DNA from: an uncultured Alistipes sp.
Lineage (GTDB): Bacteria > Bacteroidota > Bacteroidia > Bacteroidales > Rikenellaceae
Length of the DNA stretch: 33,854 nt
Assembly (NCBI GenBank): GCA_949840605.1
Contig: CATKXN010000014.1
Coordinates: forward strand, 1-33,854
Reading direction: 5' to 3'
The position numbers and the translations under genes are program-made. Positions 1 to 8,630 of this stretch are shown piece by piece (position 1 is the first letter of the stretch; each line of letters opens with the position of its first letter). The notes beneath the pieces are model-generated. The model was not told the DNA's origin, ran no database searches, and saw only the letters and a list, made by a program, of their open reading frames with translations.

Positions 1-2805
1 CGTGCAGGCGTCGACCAGATAAACGATCGAGACGTAGGGCACGCCCGAACGGGCCGAGAGCCCGATCTCGCACGTGCGGCTGTTCGAATAGCCCGTCTTC
101 ACGCCCGAGCGTTCGATGACGGGCCGCAGTTTGCGCAGGGCCCAGGCGTTGACCTCGGGATGCGTGAATCCGCGGTCGCCGGCGAATCCGCAGCACCCGA
201 CCTCCTCGGGCACCACGACCTCCTCGGCGCAGAGCCGCGCCAGCGAGACGATCACCCCGGCCAGCCCCATGCGGCGCATCGAGCAGGTGATGTGCACGGC
301 GACGGGTCCCGGCTGGGGCCGGAACTCCAGCCGGTCGCGCAGGAAGGTCCAGATGAACTCCGCCGGTTCGTACAATCTCATCCGGCCGATCTTTTCGCGC
401 ATGCGGTGCAGGCACGGGCTCTGGTCGCACAGCACCGGCCAGCGTCCCTCTTCGCTGGCGCGCCACAGCGCCTCCTCCAGCTCGGCGGTCTTGCGGTCGG
501 CGATGTCGGCCATGCCCTTGCTCTCCCAGATCGTGCCGCAGCAGAGGCGTTCCATGTTTTCGGGAAAAACGACCTCGTAACCCGCCTTGCGGAGCAATGC
601 GACCATCTTTTCGGCCAGCGGTTCCGCGACCGGGGTTTCGCGGGCGAGGCCCATCGTCCGGTTGATGCAACTCGGGAAATAGACCACCTTGTCCGGTTCC
701 GGCTCGGGCGCCGTGCGCAGCGCGTCCGGCATGCGGTAGGCCCGCGGCATTGAGGGCAGCCATTGGGGAAGCCCCAGCGCATGCAGCCCCTTCGCGGCGG
801 CGGTCATCGTCCGGGTGCCGAGAACCCGGTGCGCCGCATCGGCCAGCGTCAGCACGGGGCGCAGGGAGTTTTTCAGCCCGGCGAAACGGCGGGCAGCGAA
901 TTCCCCGGCGGCATGCCCCGCACTCCCGGGCGGCACCCTCAGGGCGCGCAGAGCGTGGGTCAGTTCGCCCGTATTGATCCCCAGGGGGCAGCTCGTCGAG
1001 CAGAGCCCGTCCCCGGCGCAGGTGCGCTCCCCGGGGTAACGGTAGCCGCGTTCGAGCTCCCGCACGAGGCGCGGGTTTTCGCCGGAGGCTTTCAGCCGGG
1101 CGATCTCGCGGCGCACGACGATGCGCTGGCGCGACGAAAGGGTCAGTCCGCACGTCAGGCAGTTCACCTCGCAGAACCCGCATTCGATGCAGCGGTCGAT
1201 CAGAGGGTCGGTCAGCGGCAGGGGTTTGAAATGGGAGAGGTGGCAGCGGGGATCGTCGTTGAAGATCACCCCGGGGTTCAGCAAACCCGCAGGGTCGAAC
1301 AGCTCCTTGACGGCCCGCATCACGGCCAAGGCGTCGTCGCCCCACTCGCGGCGGAGGAAGGGCGCCATGGTGCGTCCCGTGCCGTGCTCGGCCTTGAGCG
1401 AACCGTCGTACCGGCCGCCGACGAGCTCCGCGACGTCGTTCATCAGCGCCTCGTAGCGCGCTACTTCGGCCGGGGTCGAAAACGACTGGTTGATGATGAA
1501 ATGGTAGTTGCCTTCGAGGGCGTGCCCGTAGATGCAGGCGTCGTCGTAGCCGTGGCGGGCGATCAGCGCCTGCAGTTCGGCCGTGGCGCGGGGCAGGTCC
1601 CCGATATGGAAGGCGACATCCTCGATCAGACAGGTGGTCCCGGCGCGACGGCTGCCGCCCACGGCCGGGAAGATGCCCGAACGGACGGCCCAAAATTTCG
1701 CCTGCTCGGCGGGATCATCCGTAAAACGTGCGGGAACGTAGAGCGCGAACCGCCCCAGCAATTCCCCGATGCGGGCGATGTTAGCGGCCAGCTCCTCCGG
1801 CGTGTGCGCCTTGGTCTCGGTCAGCACGGCCGTCAGCCCCTCGCCCGTCGCGTCGCCGACCGACGCCAGCGACTTGCGGTCGAGCATCTCGGCGCTGTGT
1901 ACGATGCGCTCCCCGGCGGCGTCCTGCAGTCTGCGCATCTCCACGACGGCGCGGCTCGCCTCGCCGATGTCGCTGAAATAGACCATTGCGCTGGCCTTGT
2001 GCTCGTATTCGCGTTCGGTGCGCATGGTGACCCCGGCCAGGAACGCCAGCGTCCCCTCGGAACCGACCAGGAGGTGGGCGATGATCTCGAACGGATCGTC
2101 GAAGCGCACCAGCGGCAGCAGGTTCAGCCCCATGACATTCTTGATCACGTATTTATGCAGGATGCGCTGCGTCAGGGCCCCGTCGCCGCGGACCCGGTCG
2201 CGCAGCGCTTCGACGGCGCGCAGAAACGCCCCGTGACTTTGGGCAAAGACCCGGCGGCTCGCCTCGTCGCCCGTATCGAGTAGCGTGCCGTCGGCCAGCA
2301 CCAGCCGCGCCGAGAGCAGCATCCGATCGCTGTTGGCGTGGGTGCCGCAGTTCATGCCCGAGGCGTTGTTCATCACGATGCCGCCCACCATAGCGCTGCG
2401 GATCGACGCCGGGTCAGGCGGAAAGCGGTATCCGAAAGGTTTCAGCACCTCGTTGACCCGCGCGCCCACGACGCCGGGCTGGAGCCGCACGGCGCGGCCG
2501 CCGTCGAGCACCTCGCAGCGCTCCCAATGCTTGCCCGCCACCACGAGCACCGAGTCGCTGACGGCCTGCCCCGAAAGGCTCGTGCCCGCGGCCCGGAAGG
2601 TCAGGGGCACGCCCAGCCGGGAGGCCGTGCGCATGATGCGGACGATCTCCTCCTCGGCGGCGGCGCGCACGACGATCTGCGGAACGAGGCGGTAAAATCC
2701 CGCGTCGGTGCCCCACGCCAGCCGGCGCAGGTAGTCGGTGTAAACCCGCTCGCGGGGAATGAAAGCGCGCACGGCGCGCAGGAATCTGCGGTGTTTCTCG
2801 GTCAT
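1..2805 (-). CDS. FAD-binding and (4Fe-4S) dehydrogenase, D-lactate/glycolate type (C-terminus cut by window edge)
   Basis: Likely oxidises a 2-hydroxyacid such as D-lactate or glycolate and passes electrons through FAD and iron-sulfur clusters to the quinone pool; the substrate is inferred. The frame is open for 935 codons from the ATG at 2805 to the window edge, with no stop. Residues about 35-180 form the PCMH-type FAD domain (AGTSLSGQA, then SAMVGGIVMNNASGMNCGT). Residues about 230-500 form the FAD-oxidase C-terminal domain (GHALEGNYHF; LKAEHGTGR). A ferredoxin-like segment near 540 has CIECGFCEVNC and later CAGDGLCSTSCPLGINTG. Two cysteine-rich CCG motifs follow (CCGTIWESKGM near 755; CCGFAGDRGF near 868). 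This is a fusion of GlcD-like and GlcF-like parts, normally about 930-970 residues, so little is missing. It is the last visible gene of the sugar operon, 138 bp after the ROK gene and separated from it by a palindrome. Confidence 0.88.
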   Translation of the reverse strand, partial: MTEKHRRFLRAVRAFIPRERVYTDYLRRLAWGTDAGFYRLVPQIVVRAAAEEEIVRIMRTASRLGVPLTFRAAGTSLSGQAVSDSVLVVAGKHWERCEVLDGGRAVRLQPGVVGARVNEVLKPFGYRFPPDPASIRSAMVGGIVMNNASGMNCGTHANSDRMLLSARLVLADGTLLDTGDEASRRVFAQSHGAFLRAVEALRDRVRGDGALTQRILHKYVIKNVMGLNLLPLVRFDDPFEIIAHLLVGSEGTLAFLAGVTMRTEREYEHKASAMVYFSDIGEASRAVVEMRRLQDAAGERIVHSAEMLDRKSLASVGDATGEGLTAVLTETKAHTPEELAANIARIGELLGRFALYVPARFTDDPAEQAKFWAVRSGIFPAVGGSRRAGTTCLIEDVAFHIGDLPRATAELQALIARHGYDDACIYGHALEGNYHFIINQSFSTPAEVARYEALMNDVAELVGGRYDGSLKAEHGTGRTMAPFLRREWGDDALAVMRAVKELFDPAGLLNPGVIFNDDPRCHLSHFKPLPLTDPLIDRCIECGFCEVNCLTCGLTLSSRQRIVVRREIARLKASGENPRLVRELERGYRYPGERTCAGDGLCSTSCPLGINTGELTHALRALRVPPGSAGHAAGEFAARRFAGLKNSLRPVLTLADAAHRVLGTRTMTAAAKGLHALGLPQWLPSMPRAYRMPDALRTAPEPEPDKVVYFPSCINRTMGLARETPVAEPLAEKMVALLRKAGYEVVFPENMERLCCGTIWESKGMADIADRKTAELEEALWRASEEGRWPVLCDQSPCLHRMREKIGRMRLYEPAEFIWTFLRDRLEFRPQPGPVAVHITCSMRRMGLAGVIVSLARLCAEEVVVPEEVGCCGFAGDRGFTHPEVNAWALRKLRPVIERSGVKTGYSNSRTCEIGLSARSGVPYVSIVYLVDACT

Positions 2806-2824
2806 GGTCTGAGCGATTCGAAAA

Positions 2825-2848
2825 CAGGAGAGGCGGCCGCCTCTCCTG
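2825..2848 (-). terminator. Perfect 24-bp palindrome followed by TTTT between ROK and FAD dehydrogenase genes
   Basis: Arms CAGGAGAGGCGG and CCGCCTCTCCTG are exact reverse complements with no spacer. Read on the minus strand the stem is followed by TTTT, so it can end transcription from the ROK gene. The T run is short, so termination may be partial. It directly abuts a minus-strand TATCTTTG box at 2849-2856. Confidence 0.55.
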
Positions 2849-2856
2849 CAAAGATA
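2849..2856 (-). promoter_or_regulatory. Possible -7 box (TATCTTTG) for the FAD dehydrogenase gene
   Basis: The minus strand reads TATCTTTG, a match to the Bacteroidetes -7 consensus TAnnTTTG, 44 bp before the ATG. No TTG was found at the expected -33 spacing, so the promoter is weak or activator-dependent. Transcription would start inside the adjacent palindrome. Confidence 0.35.
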
Positions 2857-2943
2857 GAAAAATGAAGGCAATTATATACTCCGATATGCCCGGCGGTTCG
2901 GCGACATTCGCACGAATGATCCGTTTTCCGCCACGCCCGGATG

Positions 2944-3858
2944 TCAGCAAACGCCGTCCGCCTGCGCAAGCAGTCCGTAGAAGGCGGCTTCGCCGATATG
3001 CTCCGCGGGTGCGATGCGGGTCAGCCCCGCGACGTCGCGCAGTCCGTCGCGCAGGGCCGCCTCCATATGGGCGAACGAGCGCGAGATCTGGCCGCCCAGC
3101 AGGAGGCATTCGACGCCGTGTTCGACGAGCAGGCCGCGGAGCGCCGCGGCCAGGATGCCCCCGACCGTCGCGAACGTCTCGCGGGCCCGGGCGTCCCCCT
3201 CGCCGGCCATGCGGCCCAGGTCGGCCACCGTCAGCGCCGGGTCGGTGCGGCCCGCAAGCTCGCCGTAGATGCGCAGGAATCCCCGTTTCGAGGCGTAGTC
3301 CTCCAGGATGCCGTCGCGGTAGGGCAGGTTGAAGATCACCACCTTCGGACCGCCCGCCGGGTTGCACAGCACCCGTCCGTCGCGGCTCAGGGCGAAGCCC
3401 AGCCCCGTGCCGAGCGACACGAGCGCCGACGCGCCGTATCCGGCGGCGTTGCCCCGGGCGATCTCCCCGGCCAGCGCGGCGTTCACGTCCTGCATGAAGC
3501 GGATTTCCGCATCGGCCGGAACGCCGGGCATCGCGTGCAGCACGCCGCGCAGGTCGACGCCGCAGATGCTGCCGAACTTGTGCGTCATGCGGGAGACGCC
3601 GGCCGCATAGTCGAACGGACCGGGAATGGCGATGCCGATGCCGGCGAGCTCCATCCCCCGCTCCGCGGCGAAGGCCGCGCCCCTGGCCACCGTCGTGGCC
3701 AGGGAGCCTTCGATCTCCGCGCGCGAGCCCTCCGAACGGACCGGACAGCTGAACTCCGATCCGGGCAGAAGCCGCCCTGCGGCGTCCGCCACGGCCGATT
3801 TGAGGAACGTTCCCCCGACGTCGAGCAGCAGGCGGCAGCTATTCCTTGTCGAACCCAT
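2944..3858 (-). CDS. ROK-family sugar kinase-like protein lacking the zinc-binding motif
   Basis: A 304-residue ASKHA-fold protein, probably a cytoplasmic sugar kinase. The phosphate-1 motif DVGGTFLKSAV lies near residue 13. FMQDVNAALAGE carries the expected catalytic Asp, VSLGTGLGFAL is the phosphate-2 loop, and LLLGGQIS is the adenosine-side glycine motif. Most ROK kinases have a GH...CxCGxxGCxE zinc site after the phosphate-2 loop. Here that stretch reads NPAGGPKVVIFNLP and then EDYASKRGFL, with no cysteines. The start overlaps the end of the upstream cupin gene by 20 bp, which suggests translational coupling. In context it would phosphorylate the sugar, or isomerised sugar, taken up by this operon. 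A regulatory role is less likely because there is no N-terminal HTH. Specificity is unknown. Confidence 0.82.
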   Translation of the reverse strand: MGSTRNSCRLLLDVGGTFLKSAVADAAGRLLPGSEFSCPVRSEGSRAEIEGSLATTVARGAAFAAERGMELAGIGIAIPGPFDYAAGVSRMTHKFGSICGVDLRGVLHAMPGVPADAEIRFMQDVNAALAGEIARGNAAGYGASALVSLGTGLGFALSRDGRVLCNPAGGPKVVIFNLPYRDGILEDYASKRGFLRIYGELAGRTDPALTVADLGRMAGEGDARARETFATVGGILAAALRGLLVEHGVECLLLGGQISRSFAHMEAALRDGLRDVAGLTRIAPAEHIGEAAFYGLLAQADGVC

Positions 3859-5698
3859 CCTTCAGCATCGTTTTGTGGACGCAGATGGGTTCCGTGCGGA
3901 GGTTTTCGATCACGTAACGGCCCATGTCCGCGGGAACCACGACCATATCCATGTATTCGGCATCGAAATAGCGTTCGGGCTGTGCGACGGAACGGATGCG
4001 GATGCGTTCGCCGTCGACGAGCGTCAGCACGTGGAACTTGCCGCAGGTGTCGTCCTCGATCCGCTTCTCGAATTCGAGGCGGCGCAGCGTGAAGTAGAGC
4101 AGGTCGTGCTCGCCGACGATCTTCTCGGCCCAGCCGTCGCCCTCGCGCACCGTGCGGGGCTGCTGGACGATGTTATTGCGCACCCAGGTGGTCGTGCGCT
4201 CGTAGGCCAGCGTCCGCTCGCCGTGCCACGTGTGGATGGGACGCGGCTTGCCGTCGAGGTCGGCGCGCAGGTAGTCGTAGAGCTTGTAGGTGTAGGAGCC
4301 GATCGTGAGGCTGCCGATCTCGAGCACCACCTGGTTGCGGCCCGACGAGTGGATCGTCCCGGCGGGAAGCATCACCTGCAGGCCGGGCTTCGAATCCTCG
4401 TAGCTGACGTATTTCAGGTAGTCCACGGGCTTGTATTCGGTGTCGGCCAGCTTGATGTCGCGGATGAACTGCTCGGTGTCGGCGCCGTCGCGGAAGCCCA
4501 CGAAGGTCTTGGCGTCCTGTCCGGCCACCACCACGTAGTAGCTCTCGTCCTGACGGCCCAGCTCCCCGAAGTTCTCCTGGTTGTACTTCGCCCCCGAGTG
4601 CACCTGGATCGACATGTTTCCGTTGCTGTGGAACGTGTCGTCGTAGTTGAAGCGGATGGGGAAGTATCCGCCGAACTTCTCGACGGCCGGGCGGCCCATG
4701 ATGGCCTCGCCCTCCTTCTGCACGAACGAGAAGTAGGGGAAATCGATCTTTTCGTCCCCGGCCTCGACGACGATCGACACCTCCATCGGAATCAGGTCGA
4801 AGACCCACGCGCAGTTGCGCATCGAGTCGGGCAGGTTGCGGAGTTTCTTGACGTAGGTGCCGCCCCACACGCCCTCCAGATAGACCGGCTTGCAGCGGAA
4901 CGGATAGCCGGCCAGCGCCCGGAAGATGTCGGACAGCGCCTCCATCGGGAGCATGTGGATATGGTCGGGACTGTCCGAAGCCATGTAGAAATCGAGCTGC
5001 TCGCCGCGCAGCAGCTTGCCGCGGTGACGCACGCCCATCTCGAAATCGACGTAGTAGCAGCGGCGGATCACCCGGTTGGCCGGGGCGGCCACCCGGTCGC
5101 CGAGGTTGGCGAACTGGCCGCGGCGGATGCGGAGGATCGCCTCCTTGGGCGTCACGTCGAAATAGCATTTGATGTCGTAGAGCCCGCGCACCTCATCGAC
5201 CAGGCATCCGCTGCCGTAGACGATCAGCACGCGCCCTTCGGCGGCAGGGGCCCGAAGCGCTTCGAGGCGCTGCTTGAACGCCGCGAATTTCGACGCGTCG
5301 AACAGGTCCTCGTAGCCGCGCTCGATCAGGCGTCCGAACAGCAGCGACGGGTCCTTCGAGGTGTCCCATTCGAGGTTGGGATTAATCATGTCGGCGATCT
5401 CCTGCTCGGATTTGAGCACCTCGGTAAAGGCCGTGACGTCCACTCCGATCCCTTTGCCCAGCAGCTGCTGCGAAAGCAGGTTGACCATCCGCGTCCAGTC
5501 GGCCGTGGCGTAGCCGTCGAATCCGACGACGACGTTTTTGCCGGGCTCGGCTTTCAGGCGGGAAGCGATTTCCCCGGCCAGGGCAGCGGCAGCCTTGGAG
5601 GTTCCGGCGACGACCGCCTCGACGGTCTTCTTCGGGAGTGCCGGGCGGTTGACGGCGCGGGGGTCGTCATACGGGAAGGGGTTATACATGAAACTCAT
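3839..5698 (-). CDS. Class I phosphomannose isomerase-like cupin protein with degenerate P-loop N-terminal domain
   Basis: A 619-residue two-part protein. Residues about 30-220 resemble a uridine-kinase/phosphoribulokinase-type P-loop fold: VVVGFDGYATADWT sits where Walker A should be (residues 56-69) but lacks the GK[ST] core, and RVLIVYGSGCLVDEVRGLYD resembles the kinase core beta strand. Residues about 260-600 look like a type I mannose-6-phosphate isomerase cupin. GVWGG opens it, and the metal ligands appear kept: Gln365 and His367 (QVHSG), Glu385 (DESYYVV) and His450 (GTIHSSG). The likely reaction is aldose-ketose isomerisation of a phosphosugar, or metal-dependent sugar binding. It sits between the sugar isomerase and the ROK gene; two hairpins separate it from the former and it overlaps the latter. 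The ATG at 5698 is used; a second ATG at 5689 also fits. Confidence 0.75.
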   Translation of the reverse strand: MSFMYNPFPYDDPRAVNRPALPKKTVEAVVAGTSKAAAALAGEIASRLKAEPGKNVVVGFDGYATADWTRMVNLLSQQLLGKGIGVDVTAFTEVLKSEQEIADMINPNLEWDTSKDPSLLFGRLIERGYEDLFDASKFAAFKQRLEALRAPAAEGRVLIVYGSGCLVDEVRGLYDIKCYFDVTPKEAILRIRRGQFANLGDRVAAPANRVIRRCYYVDFEMGVRHRGKLLRGEQLDFYMASDSPDHIHMLPMEALSDIFRALAGYPFRCKPVYLEGVWGGTYVKKLRNLPDSMRNCAWVFDLIPMEVSIVVEAGDEKIDFPYFSFVQKEGEAIMGRPAVEKFGGYFPIRFNYDDTFHSNGNMSIQVHSGAKYNQENFGELGRQDESYYVVVAGQDAKTFVGFRDGADTEQFIRDIKLADTEYKPVDYLKYVSYEDSKPGLQVMLPAGTIHSSGRNQVVLEIGSLTIGSYTYKLYDYLRADLDGKPRPIHTWHGERTLAYERTTTWVRNNIVQQPRTVREGDGWAEKIVGEHDLLYFTLRRLEFEKRIEDDTCGKFHVLTLVDGERIRIRSVAQPERYFDAEYMDMVVVPADMGRYVIENLRTEPICVHKTMLKDGFDKE

Positions 5699-5763
5699 GA
5701 TAAATACGATTTATAAGGGTTTAATTAAAAATTCATTGTCTTTTCGCTCTCGGGCGGTGTCCC

Positions 5764-5780
5764 CGCGGCGTACCGCCGCG
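5764..5780. repeat. GC-rich hairpin in the isomerase to cupin gene gap
   Basis: CGCGGCG and CGCCGCG form a 7-bp perfect stem with a TAC loop. No T tract follows on the minus strand, so it is not a classical terminator. It may stabilise or process the operon mRNA. Confidence 0.5.
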
Positions 5781-5800
5781 TTTACAAATCTGACCCCCCC

Positions 5801-5821
5801 GCCCCTCCCTTAGGGAGGGGC
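5801..5821. repeat. Perfect inverted repeat GCCCCTCCCT-T-AGGGAGGGGC
   Basis: Ten-base arms around one central base, 22 bp before (plus-strand sense) the isomerase stop codon region and followed on the minus strand by a run of G. It resembles small dispersed intergenic palindromes common in Bacteroidetes genomes, which is a memory-based remark. It lies inside the operon and could act as an mRNA processing or 3'-end protecting structure. Confidence 0.5.
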
Positions 5822-5842
5822 GAAGCGCCTCAAGCATAATTT

Positions 5843-7285
5843 TTACTTGATTTCGTGATATTCGAAGTCCATGATCTCGGCCAGCATGCCCAGCTCGCGC
5901 AGGTAGTCGCCGTCGACGATGGCGAAATGCTGCGTGGTGCCGATCTTGAGGATCTCCTCGAAGAGCCGCTCGACGGGAACCACCGGGCGGAAGATGCTGT
6001 GCGAATAGGTGGCCAGGATGTGGTCGCCTTCGAGCGAATCGACCAGCGTGGCGACCAGCTTGTAGCGTCCGTCGCACTCGACCAGCTGCGCCATGGTCTT
6101 GCGCCCCGGGGAGATGCGGTACCACGCGAACGGAGCCCCGGCGTATTTATAGGAGGTCTTGGCGAAGCGAACGTCGCGGGCGATCACCACGTTCTGCTGC
6201 CAGGCGGGGTCGTTGTGGTCGTTCGGTCCGGCATGGCCGCCGGCGAAGGTGCCGTAGTCGGACTCGATGTGGAACGGTTCGAGGAAGTTGACGTTTTTGC
6301 CCGAGATCAGTTTCAGCAGGTAGGTGACGAGACCCGCGCCGATGTCGGCCTCGGGAACCAGCACCGAGCAGTTGTCGTTGAACCACGGGTGGTAGAACCC
6401 GGCGCGCAGGCCCACCAGCTCGAACATGGCCCGGTCGATGTCGTTGAAGACCATCACGTCGATGTCCGACCGTTCGGCCATCTTCTGCAGGCCGATCGAG
6501 GCGCGCACCGAGGCTTCGAACTTGTCGCGCGCCACGTCGTCCATCATCCTGTAGCGCGAGGTCAGCTCGTTGCAGTAGGTCTGCAGCTCCTTGACGCTCA
6601 CGGCGTCGATCACCTCGCCGTAGGTCGAATAGGGCAGGAAACGGATTTCGGGGCCCAGTTTGGTGAACAAGTCGTACGGGTCGATATAGGTGGACCACAT
6701 GGCCTCGTTGTAGTTGGCCAGCAGGCCCAGGTTCGACTGGCGGAGAATGGCGCGGGCGCGGGCCGCCGAAGCGAAGAGGCGTATCTGCTCGGTGACCTCC
6801 TCGCGCGAGCCCATCACCACCTTCACGTGGCGGCGTCCCGTGCGGGGCACCGATCCGGAGGCTTCGAGCGAACCGACGAGCGTGCCGGCGCAGAGGTAGT
6901 CGATGAAGTCGTCCTCGTCGAGCGTGTCGCGGAACGAAACGTGGTCTTTGGCGACGTTGACGAAGAGGATCGGCACCTCGGGCATGTCGCGCAGGAAGCG
7001 AATCCACGCGAAGTCCTCGGACCACGAAAGGAACTCGGCGATGACGAAGTCGACCTTCTCCATGTAGAAGTGGTCCATGGCGTTCAGGGCCTCCTCCTTG
7101 TCGTAGACGATCCCGGGGAACACGACGTCGAGGAATCCCAGCGTTCCGAGTATCTTTTTCACATCGGCGTCCTTGCGTTCGGCATACGTGCCCCGTTTGA
7201 GTCCTTCGCCCAGCATCTTGAAGCGGGGCGACGCGATGAGCAGCAGACCTGCTTTCGCTTTTCTGGTTTTCAGGTTACTATTCAT
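5843..7285 (-). CDS. L-arabinose/L-fucose isomerase-fold sugar isomerase
   Basis: A 480-residue cytoplasmic enzyme that should convert an aldose to a ketose using a divalent metal. The C-terminal half carries the residues expected of AraA: Glu312 (VPEADIG), Glu336 (LEPFH), His351 (GGHAG) and His453 (TTQHFAIV). These lie very close to the E. coli AraA ligands as I recall them (Glu306, Glu333, His350, His450). The N-terminal half is a Rossmann-like region (about 10-160) in which FVIAEFLSWSED and PILFVN fit the family. Length is close to AraA (about 500). Its ATG overlaps the end of the transporter gene by 8 bp, so the two are probably co-translated. The exact sugar is not readable: sequence outside the metal site departs from both typical AraA and FucI. 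Confidence 0.82.
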   Translation of the reverse strand: MNSNLKTRKAKAGLLLIASPRFKMLGEGLKRGTYAERKDADVKKILGTLGFLDVVFPGIVYDKEEALNAMDHFYMEKVDFVIAEFLSWSEDFAWIRFLRDMPEVPILFVNVAKDHVSFRDTLDEDDFIDYLCAGTLVGSLEASGSVPRTGRRHVKVVMGSREEVTEQIRLFASAARARAILRQSNLGLLANYNEAMWSTYIDPYDLFTKLGPEIRFLPYSTYGEVIDAVSVKELQTYCNELTSRYRMMDDVARDKFEASVRASIGLQKMAERSDIDVMVFNDIDRAMFELVGLRAGFYHPWFNDNCSVLVPEADIGAGLVTYLLKLISGKNVNFLEPFHIESDYGTFAGGHAGPNDHNDPAWQQNVVIARDVRFAKTSYKYAGAPFAWYRISPGRKTMAQLVECDGRYKLVATLVDSLEGDHILATYSHSIFRPVVPVERLFEEILKIGTTQHFAIVDGDYLRELGMLAEIMDFEYHEIK

Positions 7286-8540
7286 GTCTGATCTTGTTAT
7301 AGTCCTTCATATAGAAATATTTGGCTCCCAGGAGCATCACTGCGCCGCACACGAGCCACACGACGGCCAGCATCGAGATGCCGAACGACAGCCCTGCAGC
7401 CTGCTTCACCATGCCCAGCACCAGCGGAGCCAGTGCGCCGATGGCGAATCCGGTCATGATCATCACGCCCGAAGCCGACGAGTGGTAGCGGGGCGGGATG
7501 ACGTCGTAGAGCACCGTGTAGGTGTTGGCGTCGAAGAACGCGCGGGCGAAGCCGAAGCCGGCGAAGCCGATGTAGATGACCCACAGCGTGGCCGAGTTGC
7601 CCATCAGGACGATGAACGGCACGGCGGCCAGCAGTCCGATGCCCTGCATGGCCATGCGCCATGCGGGATGCAGGCTCCCGAGCTTGTCCGAGAGGCGGCC
7701 GGCCAGCAGCACGCCGACGAAGGCGAACAGATGGGTGTAGAACATCGAGTGGAAACCGGCGCCCGCGAGGTCCATGCCGAAATTCTCGTAGAGGTAGGTG
7801 GGCATCCACGTGAGGTAGCCCGTCAGCACGAAGATCAGTCCGGCGAAGCAGACGGTGAGGATCAGGGCCGTCGGCGTGGTGAAGACCATGCGGAAACCCT
7901 CCGTCAGCCGCGGCTTGGGCTCCGCGGCCTCCGCGGCGGCGACGGCGGCCGGCTCCTTCTTGTCCTTCAGCCGCACGGCCATGACGACGCCGTGCACGAC
8001 GCCGATGGCGCCGAAGACGTAGAAGGCGCTGCGCCAGCCCCACAGCTGTCCGATATAGCCCGCGGCATAACCGCTGATGATGATGCCGATGTAGTAGGCG
8101 GTCTGATGGACCGACATGGCGAAGGCCCGGGTCTTGTCGTGGTACTGCGCCAGCAGCGAATAGTTGGCCGGTCCGAAGAAGGCCTCGCCGCCGCCCGTGG
8201 CGACGCTGCGCAGCAGCACGAGCATCACGAAACCGTTGCAGAGGCCCGTGAACATCGTGGCCACGCTCCAGAACAGGATACTCCCCGTAACGATCCATTT
8301 ACGGCTGAAACGGTCGCCCACCAATCCCCCGATGGGCACCAGCACGGCGTAGAAAAGGTTGAAGACCGTGGCGATGGAGCCGATGGCCACATCGCTCAGG
8401 CCCAGGTCCTCGCGGATGAGCGGAAGCACCACGTTGAAGACCTGACGGTCGGCCTGGTTCAGAAGAAAGGCGACCCACAGCAGGGCCAGCACCTCCCATT
8501 TGTACTTCGGGTTTTTCGTCCCGACGGTTGCGGTTGTCAT
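7278..8540 (-). CDS. MFS transporter, anion:cation symporter-like (sugar or sugar-acid uptake)
   Basis: A 420-residue inner-membrane protein with about twelve hydrophobic segments in two blocks of six, joined by a charged loop near 195-220 (KDKKEP, Ala-rich, then KPRLTEGF). The start of TM1 (WEVLALLWVAFLLNQADRQVFNVVLP) and the TM2-3 loop GLVGDRFSRKW match the major facilitator signature and resemble hexuronate/sugar-acid transporters of the ACS family. The start was set at the ATG at 8540 (MTTATVG); further upstream in-frame codons add a basic stretch not expected for this family. It lies 90 bp after the secreted hydrolase and overlaps the isomerase gene, so it probably imports the released monosaccharide. 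The gap 8541-8630 shows no clear signal. Confidence 0.85.
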   Translation of the reverse strand: MTTATVGTKNPKYKWEVLALLWVAFLLNQADRQVFNVVLPLIREDLGLSDVAIGSIATVFNLFYAVLVPIGGLVGDRFSRKWIVTGSILFWSVATMFTGLCNGFVMLVLLRSVATGGGEAFFGPANYSLLAQYHDKTRAFAMSVHQTAYYIGIIISGYAAGYIGQLWGWRSAFYVFGAIGVVHGVVMAVRLKDKKEPAAVAAAEAAEPKPRLTEGFRMVFTTPTALILTVCFAGLIFVLTGYLTWMPTYLYENFGMDLAGAGFHSMFYTHLFAFVGVLLAGRLSDKLGSLHPAWRMAMQGIGLLAAVPFIVLMGNSATLWVIYIGFAGFGFARAFFDANTYTVLYDVIPPRYHSSASGVMIMTGFAIGALAPLVLGMVKQAAGLSFGISMLAVVWLVCGAVMLLGAKYFYMKDYNKIRHE

Positions 8541-8630
8541 TTGGTTATGGGTTCGTTTTATGCACCTTTTCTCGCCTCGGCGGAGCCCGGTCACGTCCGG
8601 CCCTGCACTCGGCTTATCGAAAAAGTCGGG

